A stretch of 64,000 bases of DNA from Solwaraspora sp. WMMD1047 (GCF_029626155.1 NZ_JARUBL010000001.1:7220501-7284500), one strand, 5' to 3'; positions 16,164 to 26,312 are shown, numbered from the stretch's first letter. Translations and numbers: made by a program. The notes: generated by a model from the letters alone, not told the origin.

Positions 16164-19100
16164 ATGTTCCGGGCGCTCGATGCCGCCATGATCCGCGTCG
16201 CCGCCCATTCGTGGCTCGAAGGCGCGGTGCCTTGGCCACACCAGAACGACGCTGCCGGTATTGAGGCCTGGCTCCGAACGACCTGGCGGAAGATCGGCCT
16301 GGCGGAGGCGATCTGGGCGGCCAGCCCCGAGTTCGCAGACCGTGTGGAAGCGGTGCTAGCCGCAGGGAACCTCGGCGTGGACCCGGGCTGGCGGATGGTG
16401 TTGACGGTGGCTCGGTACCTGGTACGCGCGCAGCGGCGGGCGACCCCGTTCGGGTTGTTCTCCGGGGTTGCGAGCCTGCGCTTCGCCACGGCGGCCGTGT
16501 CGGGGCGGCCGGTGGTCCAGGTGCGGCCGGACGCGAGCTGGCTCGCGTCGCTGGTCGCACGGCTTGAAGCTGATCCGGACATACGCTGCGGTCTGTCTGT
16601 GCAAGCGAACAACCTGGCATTGGTTCGTGGCTCCCGGATCGTCGTGACGTGCCGGCCACACGCCTTCGCACCTGCCGACGGCACCGCCTCGATCAGGTAC
16701 ACCGAAGCGGTGCGGCTGGCGGTGTCGCTTACCTCCGCGCCGATGCTCTGGGCTGAGCTGGTCGACAAGGTCACCGCCGGGTTCCCGGAATTCCCACGTG
16801 CGGCCGCTGAGGCGCTGGTTGCCGATCTGGTCAACCACGGGGTGTTGATCTGTGCTCTCCGGCCACCGTCAACCACCATGGACCCGATCACCCATGTCCT
16901 TGATCATCTAGACGTATGCCACGATGACGGTCCTGACAAGCAGCGAACGGTTCGGGCGCGACTTCGTGCGCTTCAGGGTCGCCTCGGTGCCAGCGCCGGC
17001 GGTGTGACGGACCTTCGTGGGCTGGCCAACGAGATGAGATGCGTGGCGGCCGTTCCGCAGCCATTGGCGGTGGATCTTCGGCTAGGGGATCAGGTTGTCC
17101 TGCCGAGGCAGGTCGCTGCCGAGATCGTGACGTCAGCGGACGTGTTGCGACGGTTGACGCCGGATCCCGCGGGGCAGCCGGAATGGCGCGCCTACCATGC
17201 CCGGTTTGTTGACCGTTACGGGATGGCGGCTGTGGTGCCGCTTGCCCAGCTGGTTGATCCGATGACCGGATTGGGATTCCCGGACCACGTCAGCACCGCG
17301 AACCGCGCCCTTGCGGCCACGCTGTCCGGTCGGGATGAGCGCCTGCTGGCGCTGGCGCAGCAGGCGGTGATCGACGGTGTCGATGAGGTGGTTCTCGATG
17401 ATGCGGCCGTGCGGGCGCTCGCCGGCACCGAGCGCGACGAGTACCTCGTCAGCCCTCACGTCGACGTCTGCGCGGAGGTACGCGCGATCTCGCTGAAAGC
17501 GCTGGACGAAGGCCGGTTCACCGTCGCGTTGACGGGTATAGGCCGCTCGGCGATGGCGACCGGCGGACGCTTCCTAGACGTGCTCACCGACGCTGAGCGG
17601 GAGAGGATGTGCGGGGAGTTCGCGCGCCTGCCGGTCGCGGTGGAGAGGGCCATGCCGGCGCAGTTGAGCTTCCCGCCGCGGAATCTGCATGCCCAGAATG
17701 TGCTCCGCTCCCGGCAGGTACTCCCGTGGCTGGTCAGTCTGGCCGAGCACCGCCCGGTTGCCGAGGACGTGATCAGCCTGGATGACCTCGGTGTGGCCGC
17801 CGGGAGGGATCGGCTGGTTGTGGTGTCGATGTCGCGGCGGCGGGTGGTCGAGCCGACCGTGGCGCATGCCGCCGCCCTGCACGCCATTCCGTTGCTGGGC
17901 CGTTTTCTCGTGGAGTTGCCACGAGCGTTGGACGCCCGGCTCAAGCCGTTCGACTGGGGCGCTGCGGCCTGTCTGCCGTTTCGGCCAGCGTTGCGGTACG
18001 GCCGGGTTCTCCTGTCCGCGGCGCGGTGGCGTGTCGAACCGGCACGGCTGCCCGGTGCGGATGCGGGCGACGGCGAATGGTCGGCGGCCTGGGAGCAGTT
18101 GCGGGCGAGGCTGGGGCTGCCGCGATGGGTGCAGGTTGGCAGTGGCGACCAGCGGCTTCGGCTCGACCTCGATCAGGCGATGGACCGGTCTCTGCTACGT
18201 GCCCATCTGGACGCCAGCCGCGGACCAGTGACCATCGCTTCGGCGGCCGGTCCGGAGGACTTCGGCTGGCTGTCCGGGCGTGCTCACGAAGTCGTCGTGC
18301 CGGTCGCCTCCACGGCAGCTCCAGCTGCGGTGCCGTCCGCGATCGCCGTACCAGCCAGGTGGCCGCCGCCTGCTCCGGCCGCGCCGGTCATGCCCGGGGC
18401 GAGCGGCGTGGTGTCCGCGTCGCTGGTCGTCGACCCGTCGCTGATGGAGTTGGTCGTGCTGCGAGGACTTCCGGCGCTGCTCGCCGGTTGGCCCGAGCCG
18501 CCGTTGTGGTGGTTCGTCCGCATGCGTCGTCCGTTCTCGCACCTGCGGCTGCGGTTGCACACCGATAGCTACGGCGGGGCGGCGGAACGAGTCGGCCGGT
18601 GGGCCGCAGGGCTTCGGCAGCGCGGTGTTGCCGGCGATCTGAGCCTGGACACCTATCACCCCGAGTCCGGCCGGTACGGCGACGGCCCAGCGATGTCCGC
18701 CGCCGAGGCGTTGTTCGCTGCTGACTCCCGCGTTGCCCTGGCCCAGATAGCGGCGAAAGACACAACGAGGATCGACCAGCAGGCGCTCACCGCCGCGAGC
18801 ATGGTCGACCTGGCCTGCGCGATGTTGGGCAGCCGCAGCGACGGCTGCGAATGGCTTGTCGCCCGGCCGGAGCCGTCCGGACGGTCACCGATCGACCGAG
18901 CCGTCCTGCGGCAAGCGGCCATCCTCGACCCGACGTCCCTGCCTGAGCCGATCCGGCATGCCTGGCGGGACCGGTCTCGGGCTGCTGCCCGGTACGCCGA
19001 CGCGTTGTCCACCTCCGGTGGCTGCCTCACTCCCGCCGTGGTGCTCGCGTCGCTGGTGCACCTGCACTTCGTTCGCGTTCACGGTCCCGACGAGGCCGCC

Positions 19101-19184
19101 GAGCAGGTCACGTATCGGCTGGCCCGCCACGTCGCGCTGGCATCGGTACGCCGCCGTGTTCGCACCACAGGAGCCTCCCGATGA
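16164..19184 (+). CDS. lanB: Lantibiotic dehydratase (LanB) with C-terminal SpaB_C domain (1006 aa)
   Basis: A full-length class I dehydratase, which would use glutamyl-tRNA to glutamylate and then eliminate water from Ser/Thr of the precursor. The glutamylation domain is recognised by RYLVRAQRRATPFGLFSGVA (about 85-110). The C-terminal part from about 760 is a thiopeptide-type SpaB_C elimination domain, with WWFVRMRRPFSHLRLRLHT and LDTYHPESGRYG. The ATG has AGGAGG 7 nt upstream. Its stop overlaps the LanC ATG. A region rich in Ala/Pro (about 715-750) is probably a linker between domains. Confidence 0.9.
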   Translation: MFRALDAAMIRVAAHSWLEGAVPWPHQNDAAGIEAWLRTTWRKIGLAEAIWAASPEFADRVEAVLAAGNLGVDPGWRMVLTVARYLVRAQRRATPFGLFSGVASLRFATAAVSGRPVVQVRPDASWLASLVARLEADPDIRCGLSVQANNLALVRGSRIVVTCRPHAFAPADGTASIRYTEAVRLAVSLTSAPMLWAELVDKVTAGFPEFPRAAAEALVADLVNHGVLICALRPPSTTMDPITHVLDHLDVCHDDGPDKQRTVRARLRALQGRLGASAGGVTDLRGLANEMRCVAAVPQPLAVDLRLGDQVVLPRQVAAEIVTSADVLRRLTPDPAGQPEWRAYHARFVDRYGMAAVVPLAQLVDPMTGLGFPDHVSTANRALAATLSGRDERLLALAQQAVIDGVDEVVLDDAAVRALAGTERDEYLVSPHVDVCAEVRAISLKALDEGRFTVALTGIGRSAMATGGRFLDVLTDAERERMCGEFARLPVAVERAMPAQLSFPPRNLHAQNVLRSRQVLPWLVSLAEHRPVAEDVISLDDLGVAAGRDRLVVVSMSRRRVVEPTVAHAAALHAIPLLGRFLVELPRALDARLKPFDWGAAACLPFRPALRYGRVLLSAARWRVEPARLPGADAGDGEWSAAWEQLRARLGLPRWVQVGSGDQRLRLDLDQAMDRSLLRAHLDASRGPVTIASAAGPEDFGWLSGRAHEVVVPVASTAAPAAVPSAIAVPARWPPPAPAAPVMPGASGVVSASLVVDPSLMELVVLRGLPALLAGWPEPPLWWFVRMRRPFSHLRLRLHTDSYGGAAERVGRWAAGLRQRGVAGDLSLDTYHPESGRYGDGPAMSAAEALFAADSRVALAQIAAKDTTRIDQQALTAASMVDLACAMLGSRSDGCEWLVARPEPSGRSPIDRAVLRQAAILDPTSLPEPIRHAWRDRSRAAARYADALSTSGGCLTPAVVLASLVHLHFVRVHGPDEAAEQVTYRLARHVALASVRRRVRTTGASR

Positions 19185-20443
19185 CCACCACCCTGCTGAC
19201 CACTCCGCTACTACGCGCGGCCGAGACGATGGCCTCGTGTATCACCGCCACCCTGGCCGAGCCGCCATCCCCGGATTCCGCGGCGGACGACCACGGGCCA
19301 CGCAGCGCCCGCTGGTACGCCCAATCGCTGTCCAAGGGTGCCGCCGGAGTGGCGATCCTGCACGGGGTGCGCGCGCAGACGGGGCACGGCGGATGGGAAC
19401 CGGTCCACGCGTGGCTGCGCCGCGCGACCGCCCACGAGTTGAACAACGGCAGCGGAGCCGGACTGTGGTTCGGTGTACCCGCTGTCACCCACGCGTTGAC
19501 CACGGCCATGCCACACGCCCGCCCGGCAGCCCTGGACGCGCTCGACCACGCCGTCGCGGACCTGACCCGGCGCCGGCTGGCCACCGCCGAAGCCCGCCTC
19601 GCCGCGGGTGCCCGACCCTCGGTGTCGGAGTTCGATCTCGTCCGCGGACTGACCGGCCTGGGAGCCCACCTGCTCCGCCGCGACCCGCACGGACATCTGC
19701 TCCCCCGGGTGCTGGCGTACCTGGTAGAGCTCACCGAACCGGTCCACGCCGACGACGAGGCAGGCCGACTCGCACCCGGTTGGTGGAGCGCCGACCCACC
19801 CGATCCCGCAAGTCGGGTGCCGGGCGGGCATGCCAACCACGGCATGGCGCACGGCATCACCGGCCCCTTGGCTCTCCTCGCCCTGGCTACGCGCCGCCGC
19901 ATCAGCGTGCCGGGACAGGCCGAGGCGATCGGCCGGATCTGCACCTGGCTGGACAGGTGGCGGCAGGCCAGCCCGACCGGGCCGTGGTGGCCGGAGAAGG
20001 TCACCGTCACGGAGCTGCACGCCGGGCAGCCTGCCGCAGCCGAACCTGCCCGGCCGTCCTGGTGCTACGGCACCCCGGGCGTGGCCCGCGCCCAACAGCT
20101 CGCCGGAATCGCCCTCGGCGACACCGCCCGGCAGCAGGCAGCCGAAGATGCCCTGGCCCGCTGCCTGGCCGACCCCGTCCAGCTCGGCAAGATCATCGAT
20201 CCGTCGTTGTGCCACGGCTGGTCCGGCCTCGCCGCCACCGTCTGGTACGCCGCGGCTGACTCCCGCTCCACCGGTCTGCCAACCGCCGTGCCGCAGGTGA
20301 TGCGCCTGCTGATCAGGTACGCCACCGACCCCACCCCGGCGCGATCCGGCCTGATCTCAGGCCCCGCTGGAATCGCCCTCACGCTGCACACCTTCGCCAC
20401 CGGCACCAGCATCCCCTGGGCCACCAGTCTCCTGATCAACTAG
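19181..20443 (+). CDS. lanC: Lanthionine synthetase C-family cyclase (LanC, 420 aa)
   Basis: A zinc-dependent cyclase that adds Cys thiols to dehydrated residues. The zinc ligands expected in LanC are present: Cys295 in WCYGTPGVA, Cys344 and His345 in LCHGWSGLA, with His224 in AHGITG as the likely acid/base. The N-terminal GAAGVAILHGV and other GxxG turns mark the alpha/alpha barrel. The length is typical. It starts within the LanB stop (ATGA) and ends 14 bp before the next gene. Confidence 0.9.
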   Translation: MTTTLLTTPLLRAAETMASCITATLAEPPSPDSAADDHGPRSARWYAQSLSKGAAGVAILHGVRAQTGHGGWEPVHAWLRRATAHELNNGSGAGLWFGVPAVTHALTTAMPHARPAALDALDHAVADLTRRRLATAEARLAAGARPSVSEFDLVRGLTGLGAHLLRRDPHGHLLPRVLAYLVELTEPVHADDEAGRLAPGWWSADPPDPASRVPGGHANHGMAHGITGPLALLALATRRRISVPGQAEAIGRICTWLDRWRQASPTGPWWPEKVTVTELHAGQPAAAEPARPSWCYGTPGVARAQQLAGIALGDTARQQAAEDALARCLADPVQLGKIIDPSLCHGWSGLAATVWYAAADSRSTGLPTAVPQVMRLLIRYATDPTPARSGLISGPAGIALTLHTFATGTSIPWATSLLIN

Positions 20444-20457
20444 AGGAGGAGAGCGTC

Positions 20458-22542
20458 ATGGACCTCGATCCCGAACATGACACCGAGCCGGCACCCGATG
20501 CGATGCCGGGCAGCCGGTGGCGCCAAATCAACCTGACCTTCGCCGACTGGCAGGCCGCCGAGAGGTACGCCGCGACCCGGCTCGCCCCCGCGCTCGCCGC
20601 CGCCGAGGACACCGGCATCATCAGCGCGTTCTGGTTCATCCGCAAGAGTGAGACGTGGCGGCTGCGGCTGCTGCCCGGTGACCACCTCGCCACCGTGTAC
20701 GCCCTACTCGCCGACCTCACCGATGACGACCGCATCCATACTGTCGCCGAGCCCCTCTACCGGCCAGAGGCGTACGCCTTCGGCGGCGACCAGGCCATGA
20801 CAATCGCCCACACCCTCTTTCACACCGACAGCCGCCATATCCTCGACCATCTCGCCGCCGGCGGCGGCCACCGACGCGAACTCGGCGTCCTGCTGGCCAC
20901 CCGGCTCATGCGCGCCGCCGGGCTGGAGTTCTCCGAACAGGGCGACGTCTGGCGACACCTCGCCGCCCGCCGACACCAGCCGAACGCGCCCACACCAGGC
21001 CCTCCGCTGATCGCCGCCGTACAGCGCCTGCTCACCGCCACCGACGACACGCCGGACAGCCCCTTGAGCACCAACCCGCGGTGGTCGAAAGCTCACCAGC
21101 GGGCCGGCGCCGAACTCGGCTTCCTCGACCGCCACGGGGCTCTGACCCGTGACCTGCGCGGCGTGCTCACCCACCACATCCTGTTCCTGTTCAACCGGCT
21201 CGGCATCCGCGCCGCCGACGCCTGGCTACTCGCGGCAGCAGCCGTCCACGTCACCTTCCACCACCCGCTCGACATCCACATCAGAAATCAACTCATTGGA
21301 ACGACCGACAGTAAGGTAAATGCGGTGAAAACCTCCCCGACCACACCTGAAACCTCCAGCGCCGCCGAGCTCCGCGAGCGACTCGTCACCACCCTCAAAC
21401 AACGCGGCCACATCCGCTCCACCGCCGTCGAGCAGGCGTTCCGGACGGTGCCCCGCGAGCAGTTCCTCCCCGACGTCGACCTGGAAACCGTCTACACCCG
21501 CCGCCAGATCGTCACCAAACGCGACCCCAACGGTGCCGCGTTGTCGTCGGCGTCAAGCCCCAGCCTCGTGGCCGACATGCTCGAACAGCTCGACCCCCGC
21601 CCCGGACACCGCGTCCTGGAGATCGGCGCGGCCACCGGCATCAACGCCGCGCTGCTCGCCGAGCTGACCAAACCCGGCGGCCAGGTCGTCACCATCGAAC
21701 TCGACCAGGACCTCGCCGACGGCGCCCGCGCCGGCCTCGCCCGCGCCGGCTACCACAGCGTCACGGTGATCTGTGGCGACGGTGCCCTCGGCCACCCGGA
21801 TGACGCTCCCTATGACCGGGTCATCGTCACTGCCGGAGCCTGGGACATTCTCGCAGCCTGGTGGGACCAGCTGGCCGACCACGGCCGCATCGTCATACCC
21901 CTGCGCGTGCACGAGAGCGGCCTGACCCGATGCTTCGCCTTTCACCGCGCCACCCCCACTGAGCTGGTCAGCACCACCACACCGCTGGTCTGCGGGTTCG
22001 TTCCCATGCGCGGCACCGCCGAGCACGCCGACCAGCACGTCCGCCTCGACACCGACGTGGTCCTCAAACTCGACACCGCCGACCAACCCGACCGCCCCGC
22101 CCTCGCCCGCGCCCTCAGCCACCCTCGGCACGAACGGTGGACGGGTATCCAGGTCGGCGACGACGACTCCATCGGCCACCTCGACCTGTGGCTGCTCACC
22201 CATACCGACAAGCCGTTCGGCCGCCTCGGCGTCGGCGAGATTGCCCGCACCAGCGGCCTGGTCACCCCCGCCTACCGATGGGCCGGAGCCGCCATCTACC
22301 ACGGCGGCACCATCGCCTACCCCGCCTTCCAACCCACCGGCGACGGCAACCACGAACTCGGCGCCATCGCCCACGGACCAGACGCCGACAAGCTCGCCAC
22401 CGAACTGACCCACCTGCTCGGCCAATGGAACGACGCCGGCCGCCCCAACCAACCCACCGTCACCGCCCACCGCGCAGGAACCCGACCCGCCGAGCCCGGC
22501 GACATTAGCCGACCCGACACGATCCTCACCATCTCCTTCTAA
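20458..22542 (+). CDS. SpaB_C-like domain fused to a PCMT-like FxLD-system methyltransferase (694 aa)
   Basis: Residues 1 to about 275 form a second thiopeptide-type bacteriocin biosynthesis domain (SRWRQINLTFADWQAAERYA and SAFWFIRKSETWRLRLLPGD). Residues from about 295 form an L-isoaspartyl O-methyltransferase-like domain, with VPREQFLPDVDLETVY, SAASPSLVADML-like substrate loop (SSASSPSLVADMLEQL), and the SAM site HRVLEIGAATGINAALLAEL. The family is the 'methyltransferase, FxLD system'. PCMT homologues in lanthipeptide clusters can methylate an Asp and drive isoAsp or imide formation, which suits the Asp-rich core. GAGGAGGA lies before the ATG. Confidence 0.85.
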   Translation: MDLDPEHDTEPAPDAMPGSRWRQINLTFADWQAAERYAATRLAPALAAAEDTGIISAFWFIRKSETWRLRLLPGDHLATVYALLADLTDDDRIHTVAEPLYRPEAYAFGGDQAMTIAHTLFHTDSRHILDHLAAGGGHRRELGVLLATRLMRAAGLEFSEQGDVWRHLAARRHQPNAPTPGPPLIAAVQRLLTATDDTPDSPLSTNPRWSKAHQRAGAELGFLDRHGALTRDLRGVLTHHILFLFNRLGIRAADAWLLAAAAVHVTFHHPLDIHIRNQLIGTTDSKVNAVKTSPTTPETSSAAELRERLVTTLKQRGHIRSTAVEQAFRTVPREQFLPDVDLETVYTRRQIVTKRDPNGAALSSASSPSLVADMLEQLDPRPGHRVLEIGAATGINAALLAELTKPGGQVVTIELDQDLADGARAGLARAGYHSVTVICGDGALGHPDDAPYDRVIVTAGAWDILAAWWDQLADHGRIVIPLRVHESGLTRCFAFHRATPTELVSTTTPLVCGFVPMRGTAEHADQHVRLDTDVVLKLDTADQPDRPALARALSHPRHERWTGIQVGDDDSIGHLDLWLLTHTDKPFGRLGVGEIARTSGLVTPAYRWAGAAIYHGGTIAYPAFQPTGDGNHELGAIAHGPDADKLATELTHLLGQWNDAGRPNQPTVTAHRAGTRPAEPGDISRPDTILTISF

Positions 22543-22562
22543 CCGCACGACGCCGGGACGAC

Positions 22563-22587
22563 GCCCCGCCCCCGGTACGGGCGGGGC
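22563..22587. terminator. GC-rich hairpin after the methyltransferase gene
   Basis: The stem arms GCCCCGCCC (22563-22571) and GGGCGGGGC (22579-22587) pair perfectly over 9 bp around a 7-nt loop. It lies 20 bp after the methyltransferase stop and before the next gene. It is a plausible terminator or attenuator. Confidence 0.6.
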
Positions 22588-22663
22588 GGACGCGACGAGC
22601 CACGTGACCACCAATCCTTCCTCGTCGCCCGACGCGCGGCCTCCCGCAGCAGAGGAGGACACC

Positions 22664-23767
22664 ATGACCCTGCCTATCACCTCCACCATCGCGGCCCGGT
22701 TCCCCCTCGTCGCCCGAAAACGACCACCAGCCAAACCACTCGACACACGCGTAAACCGGCTCGCCGTGCTCGCAGAGACCGCCCACCGCGAACACGACCC
22801 GGCGAAGGCATCCATGGTGTTCAACGGAGCCGCTCTCGTCGCGTCCGACTGCGCAGACGCGTACCTCGCCCGCGCCTGGTGCCACCGCCACGCGAACCTC
22901 TACCTCGACCAGGCCCCGCTCAACGCCCATACCGCCCGGTTCGCCCTCGAACCAGTCGTCAACCTGGCTCGCCTGCGCATCCGGGCCGGCGACGGAGACA
23001 GCGCACATGCACTGCTCACCGACCTCTACGAGGCGACCATCAACGCCACCGATGTCAACCTCGACGGTCTTGAACTCCACGCCCGACACCTACCCGCTGA
23101 TCCGAGCGAACGGGACCAGCTCGTCAGCTGGCTACGCAGCGTCCTGCTCACCGACGGAACCCGCGCACTCACCCTCACCGGCCACTGGGCCGACGCCGTA
23201 GCGCACGTCCACCGCTACGACGGGATCGGCCCCAACCTGCTCGACGGACGACAAGTCGCGGTCGTAGCCCACCTCATGCAGGGCGACGGCCCTGCGGCCG
23301 CAGCCATTCTCCACCGAAGCAGGATCAAAGATCAGTGGGAGAAACCGGTACGCGACCTTCTCCACCTCTGGTCCGCCGCCGTGGCCGGCGATCCACGCCA
23401 AGGTGATCACTCCGCTCTGATCAATCAGGTACCGGGCGTACCACCGGCACCCGGACTCACGGTGTTCCGCACCCGCCTCGTCCTCACCGCCCTCGACCTC
23501 ACCACCGACCTTCCTGCAAACATCGCAGCTAGCCTGATCGATCGGCTGGTCACGGACGTGCTCCATGGCCAGGACGCCAACCCAGCCCGCGAACTCTGCA
23601 ACCACCCAGCCGTCGGTCCGAAACACCGCGAGACGCTAAGGCAACTCATCGAAGCGAGTGGCCTCGACCTCCATGAATTGCCGGACCCGGCCCACCACAT
23701 ACTCTCGTCGGCGCTCGACTTGGCCGGAACCGTGATTGGTAGCCGTGGAACCGCAGGTCTCTCATGA
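22664..23767 (+). CDS. Helical hypothetical protein after the lanthipeptide genes (367 aa)
   Basis: The ATG at 22664 is chosen because GAGGAGG lies 8-14 nt upstream; a GTG at 22604 is open but has a weak site. The protein is predicted helical and TPR-like (RVNRLAVLAETAHREHDPAK, VFNGAALVASDCADAYLARA, VNLARLRIRAGDGDSAHALL). No catalytic motif is visible. Similar helical proteins accompany XRE/TPR regulators in actinobacteria. It may be part of the lanthipeptide regulatory circuit, but this is a guess. Confidence 0.65.
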   Translation: MTLPITSTIAARFPLVARKRPPAKPLDTRVNRLAVLAETAHREHDPAKASMVFNGAALVASDCADAYLARAWCHRHANLYLDQAPLNAHTARFALEPVVNLARLRIRAGDGDSAHALLTDLYEATINATDVNLDGLELHARHLPADPSERDQLVSWLRSVLLTDGTRALTLTGHWADAVAHVHRYDGIGPNLLDGRQVAVVAHLMQGDGPAAAAILHRSRIKDQWEKPVRDLLHLWSAAVAGDPRQGDHSALINQVPGVPPAPGLTVFRTRLVLTALDLTTDLPANIAASLIDRLVTDVLHGQDANPARELCNHPAVGPKHRETLRQLIEASGLDLHELPDPAHHILSSALDLAGTVIGSRGTAGLS

Positions 23768-23940
23768 GCATTCGAGTGCCGGCGAACCCTTTGGCTGGAT
23801 CGGATGGTCCGCCCCGGTTATGCACGAGTACCGGAGGTGCCGACCGGGCAACGCGGTGGTTGGCCCGTTCTCCCGGGCAGGCGGTTCGGCTGCGATCACC
23901 TGGGCCCAGCTCAGTGGGGGCTGTGTGCTCCCTTGGAGGA

Positions 23941-23979
23941 GGCTCATCAAACCCGGTCAGGCCCCGGAACTGATGAGCC
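23941..23979. terminator. Inverted repeat GGCTCATCA...TGATGAGCC
   Basis: The arms 23941-23949 and 23971-23979 are perfect 9-bp reverse complements around a 21-nt loop. It follows the gene at 22664..23767 and may end the lanthipeptide transcript, or it may be part of a structured RNA. Confidence 0.4.
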
Positions 23980-24125
23980 GTTGACACGCCGCCTTCGACA
24001 TGCGGGGGCCTGCGGCTGGCCATCGTTTGGGCCGGGAATACCGGCCGGACGAGGGTCAAGTCACTAAAGCCTGGGCGAACTCCCGTAACTCAGCGTGGTC
24101 GTTCCCGCACTTTGCGCTTGGCTCT

Positions 24126-24131
24126 TACAGT
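24126..24131 (+). promoter_or_regulatory. -10 element of a probable leaderless promoter
   Basis: TACAGT fits the actinobacterial TANNNT -10 pattern and lies 7 nt before the ATG at 24139. That spacing places transcription start at or next to the start codon, so the gene may be leaderless. No good -35 hexamer was found, and no RBS precedes the ATG. Confidence 0.45.
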
Positions 24132-24138
24132 GGGCGGC

Positions 24139-25467
24139 ATGGATCCGCTGACGTTGATCATATCGCTCGTTGGCCTGATCAAGGTCGACAGTGTGTTCGC
24201 CTGGTTGCGCGGTGAGCCACCCTTGAGCGAGCTCTTCACCGAGCTGCGCAGTCAACTGGCCGAGGACGAGCAGCGGCTCCATCTGCGCCTTGCCGCCATC
24301 GAGCAGCTCCTTGAGGCGCTGCTGGAGCAGGAGCATCAGCACTCGCTTCGCAAGGGTGTCAGGATCCTCATTGACGTCGCCAACGGTGCATCCGACGCTG
24401 AGGCAGACCTCCGGCGGGCCCGTGATCTGTTCGTCAACGCCGCCACTTCCGCTCGATCCCCGCTGCAGGTCGCCCTCGCCGAGCGGTACATCCTGGTCTG
24501 CGCGTTAGTACTCGCCGATGCACCACGCGCCACGACCGCTTACGACCAGCTGCGGTGGAACGCGTTCGAGGGGGCGTTGCAGGCGACCCGCGCCGTGCGC
24601 AACAGCCACGAGCAGACCGAGCGACGGTTGGGATGGGCACCGCCGACTGAGCAGCAGCAGTTCAAGTCGAACGCGGACGCGGCGAAGGCTAGGGAACGGC
24701 GAGCTGAGTTCGCGAGGGCGTATGAGCAGACTGTGCGGGCAAACGGGGAGGCCCTCGATCTCGCGGTCGCCATGTTGACGGAGGCGGACAGCGTGGCGGG
24801 CTGGTTCGGCCGGCCCGATGCATCAGCGCTGCAGGCACTCGATCCCGCACCTGCCCGCCGAGCGGCACGTGGATATCACGGACCCACGTCGACGGCTGCA
24901 AGGGACGCCGGTGAGATCGGCCTCGGAGTGTCCATCCACCGCCGTTGGCTGGTGGTGCCGACCGACCGGGAGCCGGCGCGCATCGCCGGGATCACCGTGT
25001 GCTGGGATCAGTTCGAGCTGTGGCACAACGCTCCGGGGAGTCGAATGCGGCTGGATCCGAGCACCGCGTACACGTCCCTCGGACGGGCGTTGCAGACTCG
25101 ATGGCCCCGCCGGATGCGGCTGCCAAAGCTTCACTACGCTGCGCGCGCTGCCATCAGCGTCGAGCACGGGCCGCTTGAGCCGGTCAGCGTACGCCTCACC
25201 ACCGCGGCCCGGTCCATACCAGTGCCGGGCAAGGATCTCGAAGAACCTGCTTCCTACGGGATGACCGCAGCGCGGCTCTCCGACGGCCAGCGCGAGGTCG
25301 TGCTGCACGGCGCGTTCCTGCCGCCCTGGGACGGGCGACCGGACCCCGGCATAGAGCTCGTTGTGGGTGACCTCTTCGTCTTCCGGCCACCCCAGGCGCA
25401 AGATGTTGTTCGCGAACGGCCAACGCCGTCACCGCGCGCTGGAACGGTGAAGGAGCAGCCTCATTGA
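24139..25467 (+). CDS. Hypothetical protein with N-terminal hydrophobic helix and coiled coil (442 aa)
   Basis: The ATG at 24139 gives a hydrophobic start (MDPLTLIISLVGLIKVDSVF), then a charged helix with coiled-coil character (ELFTELRSQLAEDEQRLHLR). The middle (about 170-230) is helical and charged, and the last 150 residues are strand-rich with WCxx-free sequence (GITVCWDQFELWHNAPGSRM). No known family recognised. It is monocistronic, with a hairpin upstream and sparse sequence downstream. Confidence 0.6.
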   Translation: MDPLTLIISLVGLIKVDSVFAWLRGEPPLSELFTELRSQLAEDEQRLHLRLAAIEQLLEALLEQEHQHSLRKGVRILIDVANGASDAEADLRRARDLFVNAATSARSPLQVALAERYILVCALVLADAPRATTAYDQLRWNAFEGALQATRAVRNSHEQTERRLGWAPPTEQQQFKSNADAAKARERRAEFARAYEQTVRANGEALDLAVAMLTEADSVAGWFGRPDASALQALDPAPARRAARGYHGPTSTAARDAGEIGLGVSIHRRWLVVPTDREPARIAGITVCWDQFELWHNAPGSRMRLDPSTAYTSLGRALQTRWPRRMRLPKLHYAARAAISVEHGPLEPVSVRLTTAARSIPVPGKDLEEPASYGMTAARLSDGQREVVLHGAFLPPWDGRPDPGIELVVGDLFVFRPPQAQDVVRERPTPSPRAGTVKEQPH

Positions 25468-26312
25468 TAAGACCGGTCGGAGCGCGCGGACACTAGAGGG
25501 GTTACGGTCCCGTCGGACCGGTCAGATATGGGATTGAGTGGCTACGGTGCCAGCACGCGGAACGCACACCTCTGCCGCCAGCGCGCAGGCAGCGGCTCCC
25601 CGCCACGGGCGCCCCGGTATCCAGCTCGCCCTGGCCTGGCAGGACACGCCGAGCGTGTCTGGACTCCACGCCACAACTCACCGAACTATCGATAAACGAG
25701 AATGAACGGTCACGACGCCGACTGCGGCATTTGCCCCTGCCGCCGGGGTGGCCGGGGCTGCATATGGGGTCCGCGAACGCGGAATTGGTCGAACAACCAC
25801 CCGATGGCATGGTTGACCAGGGTCATCCCGGTGGATCTGGCCGGCCCACGGATCGCGGCGGCGGCGGGCGGGAGAACGCCTGCGGTCATCGCCTAGACGT
25901 CAGTCGGTTAATGACGGTCGTTCACCGCGTGCCACCCCGATCGTCTACGGGAGCTAGGTACGGCGATACGGGAACCGGCAGCGGGTCGGTGGCGTCGAAT
26001 TCGGTTCGGAGGCTGGTAGCTGATGACCCTTCGTGGGCGATCGATCGTGGGCGTACGGGCGTGACCGAGACACCCGGGCGGTCGTTCGACCGGTCCAATC
26101 GTGAGCGGCTCTCCGGTTTCCGCATAGCGCCAGCGGCCGTCCCGGGAGTGGGCTTGGGGTCTACATGGTCGGTTCGCGATTGGGCATTGATCAAAACCTG
26201 CGCATGGCTGATTGATTGTTGCAGTCAGCCTCTTGCCAATTGCCTGTGTCTGGTTCAGACTGGGGGCGACTGACTCGATGACGAGTCCGTACCAGGAAGG
26301 ACCCACAGACAG
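25468..26312. other. Long stretch with no supported gene
   Basis: Open frames here on both strands (for example 25731..26273 plus and 25908..26306 minus) overlap each other and give translations without helices, motifs or credible starts. Two copies of the palindrome GACCGGTC occur near 25470 and 25518. The stretch may be decayed sequence at an old insertion border. Confidence 0.5.

Larger units (their letters stand above)
23768..24138. other. Intergenic region with a long hairpin and a likely promoter
   Basis: No gene is supported. It holds the inverted repeat at 23941-23979 and a -10-like TACAGT at 24126-24131 just before the next gene. The ORFs here have the composition of shifted-frame sequence. 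Confidence 0.45.

Noticed and set aside
23941..23985. GGTCAGGCCCCGGAA resembling the conserved loop of SRP RNA
   Set aside because: The flanking bases do not form the SRP helix, and the expected GGAAGGAAGCAGC stretch is absent.
25731..26273. 180-codon plus-strand ORF
   Set aside because: No RBS, no domain-like sequence, and several overlapping ORFs of equal quality on both strands.
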